A stretch of DNA of 16,570 nt. Origin: Acidobacteriota bacterium. Lineage in GTDB: Bacteria > Acidobacteriota > Blastocatellia > Pyrinomonadales > Pyrinomonadaceae. Made by a program: the position numbers and the translations under genes. A model generated the notes under the pieces. It did no database searches, was not told the origin of the DNA, and saw nothing but the letters and a program-made list of their open reading frames with translations. Shown piece after piece: positions 7,185 through 14,842 of the stretch (within the stretch, counting starts at the first letter, position 1; each line of letters opens with the position of its first letter). Where the stretch lies: the NCBI GenBank assembly GCA_023436495.1, contig JAEZIT010000013.1, positions 1 to 16,570 on the forward strand, in the 5' to 3' direction.

Positions 7185-8216
7185 TCATTCGATCGTGACC
7201 TTCGACACCTCGACCATCTGATAGCGGCCGACGGTACCGTCTTTAGAGACGACCGTCAGCACGCCGCGGTCGACGCTGAATCGAAGGACTTCAGGAAGCG
7301 GCCGCTCGATCTTTCCGCCGTTCTTGAACATTATCACCAGACGGACGTTCGCGAGCGGGTCCGCGGGCTTTTCTTCCGGGGCCTTAGCGGGTTCGGGGGG
7401 CTTTTCGCGTCCGGCAGCCGGCTTCGGCGTTGCCGCAGGAAGCGTCCGACGTGTGCGGGCGGTCGTTCTGCGGGACGGTGTCGTCGTCTTCGGCGGCAAG
7501 TTGTCGGAAACTACCACCTCGGCCTTTTTCTCCGGCTGCGGCTTTTCTGTTTCCGCCGGTTTTGCTGCCGCGACCTCGGGCTTGTCGCGGTCTTCAGCGC
7601 TCTTAATTTCATCGTCAACAGGCGCGTCCGCCACTGCCGCGGCGGCCGGCGAAGGCGTCGGCTTTGGTACGACCGCGACGATCGTTCCGACGGAGTTTAC
7701 CTTTATACCGGAATCGTTCTCCGCACGGACAGAAGGCAGTTCCGGCCTGTTCTCGTCTGTTTCCGTCGAAGCCGCAAAACTACCGGCGAATTTTATCCGG
7801 TAAGTCGCCGGATCGTCGCCGGGCGTACGTCCCTGCACCCTCAGGATCAACTTCTCCGGTTTCCTGAGATAAATTACCCGACCAGTCTCATTCTGCGAAG
7901 AATCGGCGAATACCACGACCTTTGTAAGCGACCGCAGCCCATCGGCGGCAAATATATCGACGTCGCCGTTCAAATTTTCCGTGACGATGTTGATAAACAC
8001 ATCGCCCTGCGTGCCGTCGAAAGTGTAATAATGCGTCGTCAGCCGCGGATCGCCGATATCGCGTGCGGCGATCGTACCATTGATCTCGTTCGAAGTGACA
8101 GGCGTCGGAAACGCCTGATCGCTTGACTGCGCGACGGCCGCGGACACCGAAAGAGCGATAACCACCGAGGCGCAAACTGCGTACAGGTTCGCGATTTTGG
8201 AAAGGAATTTGAGCAT
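7185..8216 (-). CDS. Secreted PPC-like domain protein with Pro/Ala-rich linker and C-terminal beta domain
   Basis: A 343-residue exported protein of unknown function. Residues 1-30 form a signal peptide ending A-V-A-Q. Residues about 43-148 look like a PPC-type beta sandwich (pre-peptidase C-terminal): I-N-G-T-I, H-Y-Y-T-F-D-G, G-D-V-F-I-N-I, G-D-V-D-I-F, then L-R-V-Q-G and Y-R-I-K-F-A. A low-complexity linker of about 140 residues follows, rich in Pro, Ala, Lys, Glu and Thr with a basic R-R-T-T-A-R-T-R-R patch. The last 54 residues form a compact beta-rich module ending V-E-V-S-K-V-T-I-E. PPC domains often accompany secreted enzymes, but no catalytic domain is present, so a binding or structural role is more likely. 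The ATG at 8216 begins the signal peptide, with a weak GAG 5 nt upstream; an upstream in-frame start would bury it. It is separated from the S41 gene by a terminator. Confidence 0.7.
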   Translation of the reverse strand: MLKFLSKIANLYAVCASVVIALSVSAAVAQSSDQAFPTPVTSNEINGTIAARDIGDPRLTTHYYTFDGTQGDVFINIVTENLNGDVDIFAADGLRSLTKVVVFADSSQNETGRVIYLRKPEKLILRVQGRTPGDDPATYRIKFAGSFAASTETDENRPELPSVRAENDSGIKVNSVGTIVAVVPKPTPSPAAAAVADAPVDDEIKSAEDRDKPEVAAAKPAETEKPQPEKKAEVVVSDNLPPKTTTPSRRTTARTRRTLPAATPKPAAGREKPPEPAKAPEEKPADPLANVRLVIMFKNGGKIERPLPEVLRFSVDRGVLTVVSKDGTVGRYQMVEVSKVTIE

Positions 8217-8279
8217 AAGCACTCGAGCGATCTCTTCTCTGCTTTTGATTCTAACAGGCTTTCGACAGCTCCAACAACA

Positions 8280-8311
8280 AAAATGGCCGGGCATTAGTTG
8301 CCGGCCATTTT
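8280..8311 (-). terminator. Rho-independent terminator of the S41-like gene
   Basis: An 11-bp perfect stem (8280-8290 with 8301-8311) with core GGCCGG encloses a 10-nt loop. Read on the minus strand it begins 27 nt after the S41-like stop, and the T run continues to 8279 before breaking into TTG repeats. It separates the S41-like gene from the PPC-like gene, so the latter probably has its own promoter in 8217-8279 or depends on read-through. Confidence 0.75.
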
Positions 8312-8337
8312 CGAACTGGTTTGTGTGGTTGTCGGGC

Positions 8338-9657
8338 CTATTCGCCGCTCGCGGCCTTCGCTGCCTGTGCCTTGTCGCCAAGAATCTCGATCGCCTTCTT
8401 CAGCTGCAGGTCTTCCTGAGCCGGTTTGGGTTTTTCAACGCCCGGCGTAGGCGATGCAGACGGCTGCGGATCCTGTTTTTCCTGATCCTGTTTGTCGATG
8501 AGCTCCTCAACCTCGAGCGGTTCCGGCGTGTCGGGCCGCTTGACCTCGACCGACGGTTTCACGCCCATCGATGCACGGTCTTCGCCAAGGAACGGATGCC
8601 CCGCGGCCGATGCCCATTTTGCGGTCGTCAGCAGCAGGCCGTCGCCGCTCTTAAGCGTGAACAGCTGTTGTTCCGTGCCCGCCCCGAAGCTGCGTTCGCC
8701 CACGACCTCACCGCGTTTACGGTCGAGCAGCGCGGCGGCAACTACTTCACCTGCACCGGCGGTACCGAGGTCGATCAAGGCGGCTACCTTGCCATCGTAA
8801 ATATGCTTCGCCGGGTCGGCGGTAAATGTCTTGATCACCTGGTTATCCCGCCCGATCACCTTCGCCAAATCGCCGTCACGGATGAACAGGTTTGCAGCGG
8901 CCGCGGCCTCTTCGATCGTTCCCGTTGCGACACCGCGCAGGTCCAGGACGATCTTCTGAATTCCCTGTTTGAAAAGATTTTCTACCTGCGAACGGATATC
9001 GTTCGCTTCGCCGGATTCCAGGCTGTAAACTTTTATGATCCCGACACGGCTTGCGTCTATTCTCGATTCGACCGCCGGGGTTTTGAATGTCCCGCGCGTC
9101 ACGGTCAGTGTCTGCGGCTTTTCGCCGGCACGCAGCACCCGAAGCTTCACCGTCGAACCCGGTGCACCTAGCAGCAGCTGCCTTGCGTCATACAGCGAAA
9201 TATCGCGTGTCGCTTTCGTGTCGATATATTCAATGACGTCGCCGGCCTTTAATCCCGCTTTCTCGGCGGGCGATCCCTTCGTTACCGAAACGGTATAAAG
9301 GTACGCCGATACCTGTGAAAACTCAGCCCCGACGCCGGCACGGCTATTTTGCGTCTTGTTCACCTGATAATCCTTGACCTGCTGGGCCGTCAAAAACGAC
9401 GAATACGGGTCGAGCCCGCCGGCCAATCCGCGAAGCGCCCCAGTCCGGACCTTTTCCATGTCCGGATCGTCAACATAATCGTTCTGAATATGCTGCAGCA
9501 CTGATTCGACAATGCGGAGCTGGGCACCGGGGTCGTTAATGGGCTGCTGCGCCTGTGTCGTCAGCACGTCGCCCATGAACGGAAGGCCGCCGATCACGGC
9601 ATATATAGCGATCACTCCCGAAACCGCCAGTATCCAAAGCTTTCCGCGAATTGACAT
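8338..9657 (-). CDS. S41 (carboxyl-terminal processing) family protein, predicted catalytically inactive
   Basis: The layout is that of CtpA/Prc proteases, which cleave C-termini of periplasmic proteins: N-terminal signal anchor (residues 8-28), helical cap, PDZ domain (about 107-190, with G-S-P-A-E-K-A-G-L-K-A-G-D), then the S41 core (about 205-375) and a Pro/Lys/Glu-rich tail. The active site is lost. Aligned with E. coli Tsp (S430, D441, K455), the S-A-S-A-S-E strand reads T-A-G-A-G-E, so the nucleophile is Gly301, and the F-G-K-G lysine is Ala326. Asp312 remains. The upstream D-L-R-G-N-P-G-G loop is changed to D-L-R-G-V-A-T-G. The frame is intact, so this looks like a stable pseudoenzyme with a retained PDZ domain rather than a decaying gene. 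The ATG at 9657 has a GAGG 6-7 nt upstream. It is divergent from ruvX. Confidence 0.85.
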   Translation of the reverse strand: MSIRGKLWILAVSGVIAIYAVIGGLPFMGDVLTTQAQQPINDPGAQLRIVESVLQHIQNDYVDDPDMEKVRTGALRGLAGGLDPYSSFLTAQQVKDYQVNKTQNSRAGVGAEFSQVSAYLYTVSVTKGSPAEKAGLKAGDVIEYIDTKATRDISLYDARQLLLGAPGSTVKLRVLRAGEKPQTLTVTRGTFKTPAVESRIDASRVGIIKVYSLESGEANDIRSQVENLFKQGIQKIVLDLRGVATGTIEEAAAAANLFIRDGDLAKVIGRDNQVIKTFTADPAKHIYDGKVAALIDLGTAGAGEVVAAALLDRKRGEVVGERSFGAGTEQQLFTLKSGDGLLLTTAKWASAAGHPFLGEDRASMGVKPSVEVKRPDTPEPLEVEELIDKQDQEKQDPQPSASPTPGVEKPKPAQEDLQLKKAIEILGDKAQAAKAASGE

Positions 9658-9680
9658 AAATTACCTCATTTCCAAAAGAG

Positions 9681-9708
9681 TTGACGTACAATATACGCTA
9701 AATATACT
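9681..9708 (+). promoter_or_regulatory. Sigma70-like promoter for ruvX
   Basis: TTGACG (9681-9686) and TATACT (9703-9708) are separated by 16 bp, each matching consensus at five of six positions. The start site would fall near 9715, giving a leader of about 45 nt before the ruvX GTG. The region 9658-9760 must also hold the promoter of the divergent S41-like gene. On the minus strand a TTGGCG followed 17 bp later by TATTTA is a weak candidate. Confidence 0.6.
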
Positions 9709-9760
9709 GAAATTGTTCAGCCGCCAATGCTTAACAATTATCCGTTATTGACACCGACAC

Positions 9761-10243
9761 GTGCAAGAAGAACATACACCTAATGGCCCCGAAAATACAG
9801 AGGATCTCTCACAGATCGCCGACGGCCGCATCGTCGCCCTAGATATTGGCACGAAAAACATCGGCGTAGCGGTCAGCGACGAACTCCGCATAACCGCCAG
9901 GCCGCTCCGTGCAATAACGCGGACAAGCTGGAAAACCCTGCTTGTAAGTGTCAAACAAATACTCGCCGAATTTGATGCCAAAGCGCTCGTCATCGGTTTG
10001 CCGTATAACTTTGACGGCACCGAAAGCGAAATGTCCGCTGATGCCCGCGACATCCACCGCAAATTCACGCTTTCCCTGTCGATCCCGGTCTATTTCCAAG
10101 ACGAACGCGTCTCCTCATACGAGGCCCGCGGCCGCCTATGGAAACAGGGCCTTGATAACAAAGAAGTTATGCGGCGAAAGGACAGCGAATCCGCGGCCGT
10201 GATCCTGGGCGATTTCCTCGACCGCATACCTCAGCCACGCTAA
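9761..10243 (+). CDS. ruvX: Putative Holliday junction resolvase / pre-16S rRNA nuclease RuvX (YqgF)
   Basis: YqgF/RuvX is an RNase H-fold nuclease, annotated as a Holliday junction resolvase and implicated in maturing the 5' end of 16S rRNA in E. coli. The 160-residue protein shows the full motif set: A-L-D-I-G-T-K-N-I-G-V-A-V-S-D (Asp28 catalytic), V-I-G-L-P-Y-N-F-D-G, D-E-R-V-S-S-Y-E-A-R, and K-D-S-E-S-A-A-V-I-L (Asp141). About 20 residues precede the core, slightly more than usual. The only reasonable start is the GTG at 9761, which lacks an evident Shine-Dalgarno but lies downstream of a good promoter. It appears to be a single-gene transcript. Family assignment is secure; the in vivo role is known only from homologues. 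Confidence 0.93.
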   Translation: MQEEHTPNGPENTEDLSQIADGRIVALDIGTKNIGVAVSDELRITARPLRAITRTSWKTLLVSVKQILAEFDAKALVIGLPYNFDGTESEMSADARDIHRKFTLSLSIPVYFQDERVSSYEARGRLWKQGLDNKEVMRRKDSESAAVILGDFLDRIPQPR

Positions 10244-10301
10244 ACTGCCTGACCTATTTCCAACTGCGCTAATTTCTTATCAACTGCGACTGCTTGTTAT
10301 A

Positions 10302-10330
10302 AATCGCCGCGGGCTTCAGCCCGCGGATAA
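10302..10330. repeat. REP-like GC-rich palindrome
   Basis: Arms CCGCGGGC (10307-10314) and GCCCGCGG (10319-10326) flank the tetraloop TTCA; an A-T-C/G-A-T context extends it. There is no T run on either side, so it is a poor intrinsic terminator. GC-rich palindromes of this kind are typical of repetitive extragenic palindromes. Only one copy is in the window, so repetition in the genome is inferred, not seen. Confidence 0.5.
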
Positions 10331-10392
10331 CGGCCCCAAAAACTTCCCGGCCTTAGCCGAAACTTATTACGATCCGAATTTCTCCAATCGAT

Positions 10393-12732
10393 TCACCTTT
10401 CCACCGGCACCAGCTTAAGCACCGATCTCTCCGCTTCCTTCACCGCCTTTTCACTAAACGGAAAGACCGCCGGTGCGCCGCTGCGCCAGGCCTCAAACTG
10501 GTCTTTATAGTGTTCCGACCTGGCGTCGCCGCTCTGTCCCATGGGGATCACATGCCGTGTCGCGTCCCAATTCCCGGGACTCGCGATATGCCGCATTGAA
10601 ACGAACGAACCAACGTTCGGCGATTGACCGCTGCCCGCGATCGGCTCGGAAGGTGTGGCGAATTGCGCACCTATGAACGGGACGCTTGCCAGCGGGTGTG
10701 GGAATCTCGACTTTGTCACCGCGCCCCAGGTCCATTTAGCCGGGTCCGGCCCGAGCCGTTTCGGGTCCGAAAGGCTCTTCTGCGTATCCGTATCACATGT
10801 CATCATCAGCTCGCCGAATGACGCAAAACCCCGCGGCAGCCATCGTTTCAGGTCCTCCGCGACCGCCCGGTCCAATATCCGTTCGCGGATCATCGCCATC
10901 GACGCCGGCGTATTGTCCGTCGCGATCCATGCCGCAACGCAATTCCGGATCTCGTTCGCAAGCAGCGCGCCTGTCGATTCCGGCGTCATCCGCCCGTCCC
11001 AATTCTTCAGCACCGCCAGCGTATGCGCCGAAGCCGCCGACGCCTTTACTATTGCTTTGGCCAGGTTATTATGCGGAATGCTGAACGCGTCATGCTGAAA
11101 ATCGCGGGCGTCGTCCAGCGTGACCTTAGGATCTGCTTTCAACAGCTCATAGAGCCTCCGAGCCCGCCAGGGCATCGCTGCGTCACGCCCGAGCTGCGGA
11201 TATTTATAAGAAGTCCCGATTATCCGCTGATTTGCCGTGACGATAAATCCTTCCGTTGGGTTATAAAGGTGCGGCAGCTCTTCAAATGGAATGTACCCCG
11301 TCCAATCGCCGTCCGTCCCTGAACCCGAATACGGCACGTCGCCTTCGCCGGTGCGGCGTATGGGCACTTTCCCGGCGGCATACCACCCGATGTTGCCTTT
11401 GACATCGGCATAAACAAAATTCTGCATCGAACCGCCATACGTCCGCAGTGCCTTCGTGAACGTATCCCAGGACGCCGCCCGATTTAGCAGGAAAAATGCC
11501 TCGAACTCGTTGTTCTCCGGATCCAGCGCCGTCCATCGCAGTGAATATTTCTTTCCGTACTCTTCCACGACGATCGGACCGTTCCTTGTCTCGACCACCT
11601 CGAACGCAACCGCTTCGGTTTCCGTTTTTAAAGGATTCGTTCGAACGTTTATTATTTCCTTTCGGATCTTCGGCGCCTGCGGACCGCTCGCCGTCTTGTA
11701 TTTACCTTCCGCGTCAAACGCCTCTTCGTACAGGTCTTGTACGTCCGGGCCCACGTTCGTCGCACCCCAGGCGATATTCGCGTTATGCCCGAGCACGATG
11801 CCCGGAACGCCCGGGAAGGTCACGCCCGAAACGCGCATCGTCGGTGTCGATAAATGCGTAAGGTACCAGATGCCGGGCGTCGCCGGCAGCAAATGCGGGT
11901 CGTTCGCCAGCATCGCCTTCCCATCCGCCGTCCGCTTGCCTGAGATCACCCAATTATTGCTCGCCGCCAATTCCTCGGCGTAAAACCCGATCCGCTGCAG
12001 CGACCGTTCCCGAACCGCTTCGTCGCGGGCCGCGGCCTCCAGCAGATCGTCAGATACCGTCAAACCAACGGCCGTAGCTGCGGTCTTCGCCTCCGCATCG
12101 TCCTTTCCGAACAACACCACGTCGTAGGGCGTCACGCGGTTCGTAAGGTCCCGATACTTATCGGCCGGCATTTTCTTCAGCGACGCCAGCATCAGGTCCT
12201 GTCGCCACGTCGAACTCAGTGCGTCGGCCAGGATCTTCCCGATCACCATCGTGTCTTCCGGCTTCCACTCCCGCGGGCGGTATTGCAGGATCTTGAATTC
12301 CAGCGGTAACGTTTTTTCATCCAGCGTCGATATATACGCATTTACACCGCGGGCATACGCATCAAGCGCTCCCCGAAGCTCCGGCTGCAGATACGCAAGG
12401 CTTTCCTCGGCGATCTTCGCAAATCCAAACCGCCGCCAGCGTTTGTCTTCCTCAAGCGTTTGCTTGCCGAATATCTCGGCTGTCTCGCCCCGTGCCACCC
12501 GCCGCAGCAGGTCCATCTGCCACAGTCGGTCGCTCGCCGTCGTATAACCTTGCGCAAAATAGAGGTCTGCGTCATTTGCGGCCTCGATATACGGAATGGA
12601 GCGCGCGTCGCGGCGGATCGTCACCGCCGACTTCAACCCGTCTGTCCTGACTTCGGACGATTGGCCGACGATCACAAATGCCAAAAAGAGCGTACTAATA
12701 ACGGTCACGAGCGGACGAAAGACTTTTTTCAT
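10393..12732 (-). CDS. Penicillin acylase family (S45) Ntn-hydrolase, secreted
   Basis: S45 enzymes hydrolyse amide bonds such as those of penicillins, N-acyl homoserine lactones and other acylated compounds. They are made as one chain that cuts itself to expose an N-terminal Ser. The 779-residue protein begins with a signal peptide (M-K-K-V-F... to about residue 25), then the alpha-chain region with D-L-Y-F-A-Q-G-Y-T-T-A-S-D-R-L-W-Q-M-D. The predicted cleavage site is A257|S258 in A-A-S-N-N-W, followed by S-G-K-R-T-A-D-G-K and N-D-P-H-L. The residue before the nucleophile is Ala where Gly is common. Later conserved pieces are W-G-A-T-N-V-G-P-D, R-N-G-P-I-V, D-V-K-G-N-I-G-W-Y-A-A-G and the Q-S-P-N-V-G-S segment. 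I chose the ATG at 12732 because it starts the signal peptide; a GTG at 12777 is upstream. Quorum quenching or amide scavenging are both possible; substrate cannot be read from sequence. Confidence 0.9.
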   Translation of the reverse strand: MKKVFRPLVTVISTLFLAFVIVGQSSEVRTDGLKSAVTIRRDARSIPYIEAANDADLYFAQGYTTASDRLWQMDLLRRVARGETAEIFGKQTLEEDKRWRRFGFAKIAEESLAYLQPELRGALDAYARGVNAYISTLDEKTLPLEFKILQYRPREWKPEDTMVIGKILADALSSTWRQDLMLASLKKMPADKYRDLTNRVTPYDVVLFGKDDAEAKTAATAVGLTVSDDLLEAAARDEAVRERSLQRIGFYAEELAASNNWVISGKRTADGKAMLANDPHLLPATPGIWYLTHLSTPTMRVSGVTFPGVPGIVLGHNANIAWGATNVGPDVQDLYEEAFDAEGKYKTASGPQAPKIRKEIINVRTNPLKTETEAVAFEVVETRNGPIVVEEYGKKYSLRWTALDPENNEFEAFFLLNRAASWDTFTKALRTYGGSMQNFVYADVKGNIGWYAAGKVPIRRTGEGDVPYSGSGTDGDWTGYIPFEELPHLYNPTEGFIVTANQRIIGTSYKYPQLGRDAAMPWRARRLYELLKADPKVTLDDARDFQHDAFSIPHNNLAKAIVKASAASAHTLAVLKNWDGRMTPESTGALLANEIRNCVAAWIATDNTPASMAMIRERILDRAVAEDLKRWLPRGFASFGELMMTCDTDTQKSLSDPKRLGPDPAKWTWGAVTKSRFPHPLASVPFIGAQFATPSEPIAGSGQSPNVGSFVSMRHIASPGNWDATRHVIPMGQSGDARSEHYKDQFEAWRSGAPAVFPFSEKAVKEAERSVLKLVPVER

Positions 12733-12852
12733 ATCGGTAATATCTCGGTAATTGCTGTGATGATTGTACTTCGGCACGGCGTTTGCTGAATTTCCCGGCG
12801 CAATGGCATTTTATATCAAGTAGGGATCATTTTCGACAAATTGGAGGAATGC

Positions 12853-13191
12853 ATGAAAAAAACACTTACCGTATTGGTTCTGATGATCGCGAACGTGTTC
12901 ATCTTTCTACCCGCTGACGCCACGGCCCAGCGCGGCGACAGGTCCATGACACGCCAGCGCGGCGACCGCTCATACACGCGGCAGCGAAGCAGCCGCCGCG
13001 GCTCGCTTTGGCAGCCTGAACAGCGCCGTCGTCGCGTTATGCGTCATCGCCGCAATCAAAACACATACGGCTATCGCAACTACGGCCAGTACCGCCGGAC
13101 CCAGGTCGGCAATCGCCGATATCGCATGGTCCGCCGCCCCTATTGGGATGGCGGCGTCCGCCGTTATCGCTTGGTTCGCGTTTATTACTAA
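12853..13191 (+). CDS. Small secreted Arg/Tyr-rich basic protein, unknown function
   Basis: A 112-residue protein with a signal peptide (1-25, ending A-T-A before Q-R-G-D). The mature part is dominated by Arg, Tyr, Gly, Gln and Asn and has almost no acidic residues, so it is extremely basic. It opens with two copies of a 9-residue unit (Q-R-G-D-R-S-M/Y-T-R) and a decayed third; the 27-bp DNA repeat spans about 12928-12990. The C-terminus has Y-G-Y-R-N-Y-G-Q-Y and ends in R-L-V-R-V-Y-Y. GGAGG 5 nt before the ATG at 12853 decides the start over the TTG at 12841. I do not recognise a family. The composition suggests binding polyanions (LPS, exopolysaccharide, nucleic acid) outside the inner membrane, but that is only inference. 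It is divergent from the acylase gene. Confidence 0.7.
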   Translation: MKKTLTVLVLMIANVFIFLPADATAQRGDRSMTRQRGDRSYTRQRSSRRGSLWQPEQRRRRVMRHRRNQNTYGYRNYGQYRRTQVGNRRYRMVRRPYWDGGVRRYRLVRVYY

Positions 13192-13337
13192 AATCAGTAC
13201 GATTGAATTGCCGACGAGGGTGTCTAACAAGCCTCTTTTTGTGTCTTCATTCTGTGCACTCTGTGTTAGAAAAAACCACAGGGTCCGCGCACGATGCACA
13301 CAGATCGGAACCGGCTTCTTAGACATCCTCTTTTTAT
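13192..13337. repeat. Short intergenic region with degenerate 9-bp-period motif
   Basis: Between the converging small-protein and aldehyde dehydrogenase genes, 13237-13267 contains T-rich units in roughly 9-bp steps: TTTTGTGTC (13237-13245), TTCTGTGCA (13250-13258) and CTCTGTGTT (13259-13267), with a 4-nt interruption. A second CACAG/CTGTG pairing continues to about 13302. No clear terminator with a T run is visible for either gene. Read on the other strand the motif is (A)CACAGAG. Confidence 0.45.
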
Positions 13338-14762
13338 TCAGACGCCAAAACTCTCAACGACAAGCCTTATCTCTGTCATCTCGTCCATCGCGTACCGTAC
13401 GCCTTCGCGCCCGAACCCGGATTCCTTTGAACCGCCGTATGGCATATTATCCACACGAAATATCGGCGCGTCGTTTATTATGATACCGCCGTATTCGAGG
13501 TTCTCCGTCGCAAACCGCGCGTTTTCCGTGCTTCGCGTAAATACGCCCGCCTGCAGCCCGTATTTTCCGTGATTGGCCATATCGACCGCGTCCCGAAAGT
13601 CCGAAAATCGTTCGACGACCGCTATCGGTGCGAACACCTCTTCCGAAACGGCCTTCATTTCCGGATCGGTATTTGTCAAAACGATCGGCCGGAGCATCGC
13701 TCCCTCCCTTTCGCCGCGATAGAGAGCTTCGGCGCCGTTCGCCAATGCCTCGTTCGCCCAACCTTCCGCTCGCTCCGCCGCCGCTTCGTCGATCATCACC
13801 GAAAGCTGCGTAGCCTCATCCAGCGGATCGCCGACCTTCAAACTCTTCGCGCCGCCAACAAACCCGGCGGTCCAATCGTCCCACAGCGAATCGTGTACAT
13901 ACACCCGCTGCACCGATATACAGACCTGCCCCGAATAAGCGAACGCGCCTGTAACGCACCGCCCGATCGACAATTCCATATCTGCCGTTTCGTCCACGAT
14001 CACCGGAGCGTTTCCGCCGAGCTCCAAACAGGTCGGCCGTTTTCCAGCCTTTTGTTTCAGGTCCCAGCCGACCGCAGCGCTTCCCGTAAAAGACAGCATC
14101 GAAACCCGTTCGTCCGACAGCACAGTATCCATGTATTTCACGTCCATCGGCACGACCTGCAGCGCCGCCGCCGGCAGCCCGCTTTCCATGAACACTTCGC
14201 CCAGCAGCAGCGACGTCAGCGGCGTTCGCGGGCTCGGTTTAATAACGATAGCGTTGCCCGAAGCCAACGCCGGCGCGACCTTGTGCGCGACCAGGTTCAG
14301 CGGGAAATTGAACGGCGTTATTCCATATATCACTCCCCGCGGCACCCGCATCGTCCGCGCCGTTTTTCCGCGACCGGGCGGCTGTGTGTCCACGGGGATC
14401 ATCTCGCCGGCGAAGCGCTCGGCCTCGCCCGACGCATATGAAAATGTCGCTATACCGCGTTCTACCTCGCCGCGGGCATAGATCATCGGCTTTGCTGCTT
14501 CCGTCGCGATCGCCCGCACAAATTCTTCTTTCCTCCGCTCGATCCCGTCCGCGATCCGCCGAAGCCCCTTTGCCGTCTCGAACCTCGGCATCCGCCGCAT
14601 CTCCTTCGCTGCGGCGTCCGCCGCCGCTATGGCTTCTTCCGTTTCTCCCGGGCCCGCCGAACCGACCGTCGCAAGCACCTCGCCGCCATACGGCGCACGC
14701 ACCTCGAAACTCTCGCTCATCTCGCGCCATTCTCCGCTGATCAATATTGGCCGCTGTTTCAT
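13338..14762 (-). CDS. NAD(P)-dependent aldehyde dehydrogenase family protein
   Basis: The enzyme oxidises an aldehyde to the carboxylic acid with NAD(P)+. It is 474 residues, normal for the family, and all key residues are present: F-N-F-P-L-N (Asn152), I-V-I-K-P-S-P (Lys175, cofactor), F-T-G-S-A-A-V-G, the general base Glu247 in L-E-L-G-G-N-A-P, and the nucleophile Cys281 in F-A-Y-S-G-Q-V-C-I-S-V-Q-R. The late E-E-V-F-A-P motif is also there. The S-G-Q-V-C-I-S-V-Q-R form is shared with lactaldehyde, phosphonoacetaldehyde and GapN-like branches, so the substrate is open. There is no signal peptide; it is cytoplasmic. I chose the ATG at 14762; a TTG at 14780 would add six residues, and neither has a good Shine-Dalgarno. 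It is divergent from the cytochrome c gene, with an 80-bp gap holding both promoters. No functional link to neighbours is evident. Confidence 0.92.
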   Translation of the reverse strand: MKQRPILISGEWREMSESFEVRAPYGGEVLATVGSAGPGETEEAIAAADAAAKEMRRMPRFETAKGLRRIADGIERRKEEFVRAIATEAAKPMIYARGEVERGIATFSYASGEAERFAGEMIPVDTQPPGRGKTARTMRVPRGVIYGITPFNFPLNLVAHKVAPALASGNAIVIKPSPRTPLTSLLLGEVFMESGLPAAALQVVPMDVKYMDTVLSDERVSMLSFTGSAAVGWDLKQKAGKRPTCLELGGNAPVIVDETADMELSIGRCVTGAFAYSGQVCISVQRVYVHDSLWDDWTAGFVGGAKSLKVGDPLDEATQLSVMIDEAAAERAEGWANEALANGAEALYRGEREGAMLRPIVLTNTDPEMKAVSEEVFAPIAVVERFSDFRDAVDMANHGKYGLQAGVFTRSTENARFATENLEYGGIIINDAPIFRVDNMPYGGSKESGFGREGVRYAMDEMTEIRLVVESFGV

Positions 14763-14842
14763 ATCGTCAAATTTTGCCAAAGCAATTTCTTATACGTTAA
14801 ACTCTTAAAGCTTTACAATCAACGAATTTTGGAGGACAACGG

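Noticed and set aside
8197..9171. 324-codon plus-strand frame across the S41-like gene
   Set aside because: Antisense to an intact S41-family gene with PDZ and core motifs; Cys/Arg/Phe-rich composition is not protein-like.
10307..10326. GC-rich hairpin as terminator of ruvX
   Set aside because: There is no T run after it on either strand, so it is listed as a REP-like palindrome instead.
13569..14441. 290-codon plus-strand frame inside the aldehyde dehydrogenase region
   Set aside because: It is antisense to a complete dehydrogenase with all catalytic residues; its Arg/His/Pro/Ser-rich composition is typical of shadow frames in GC-rich DNA.
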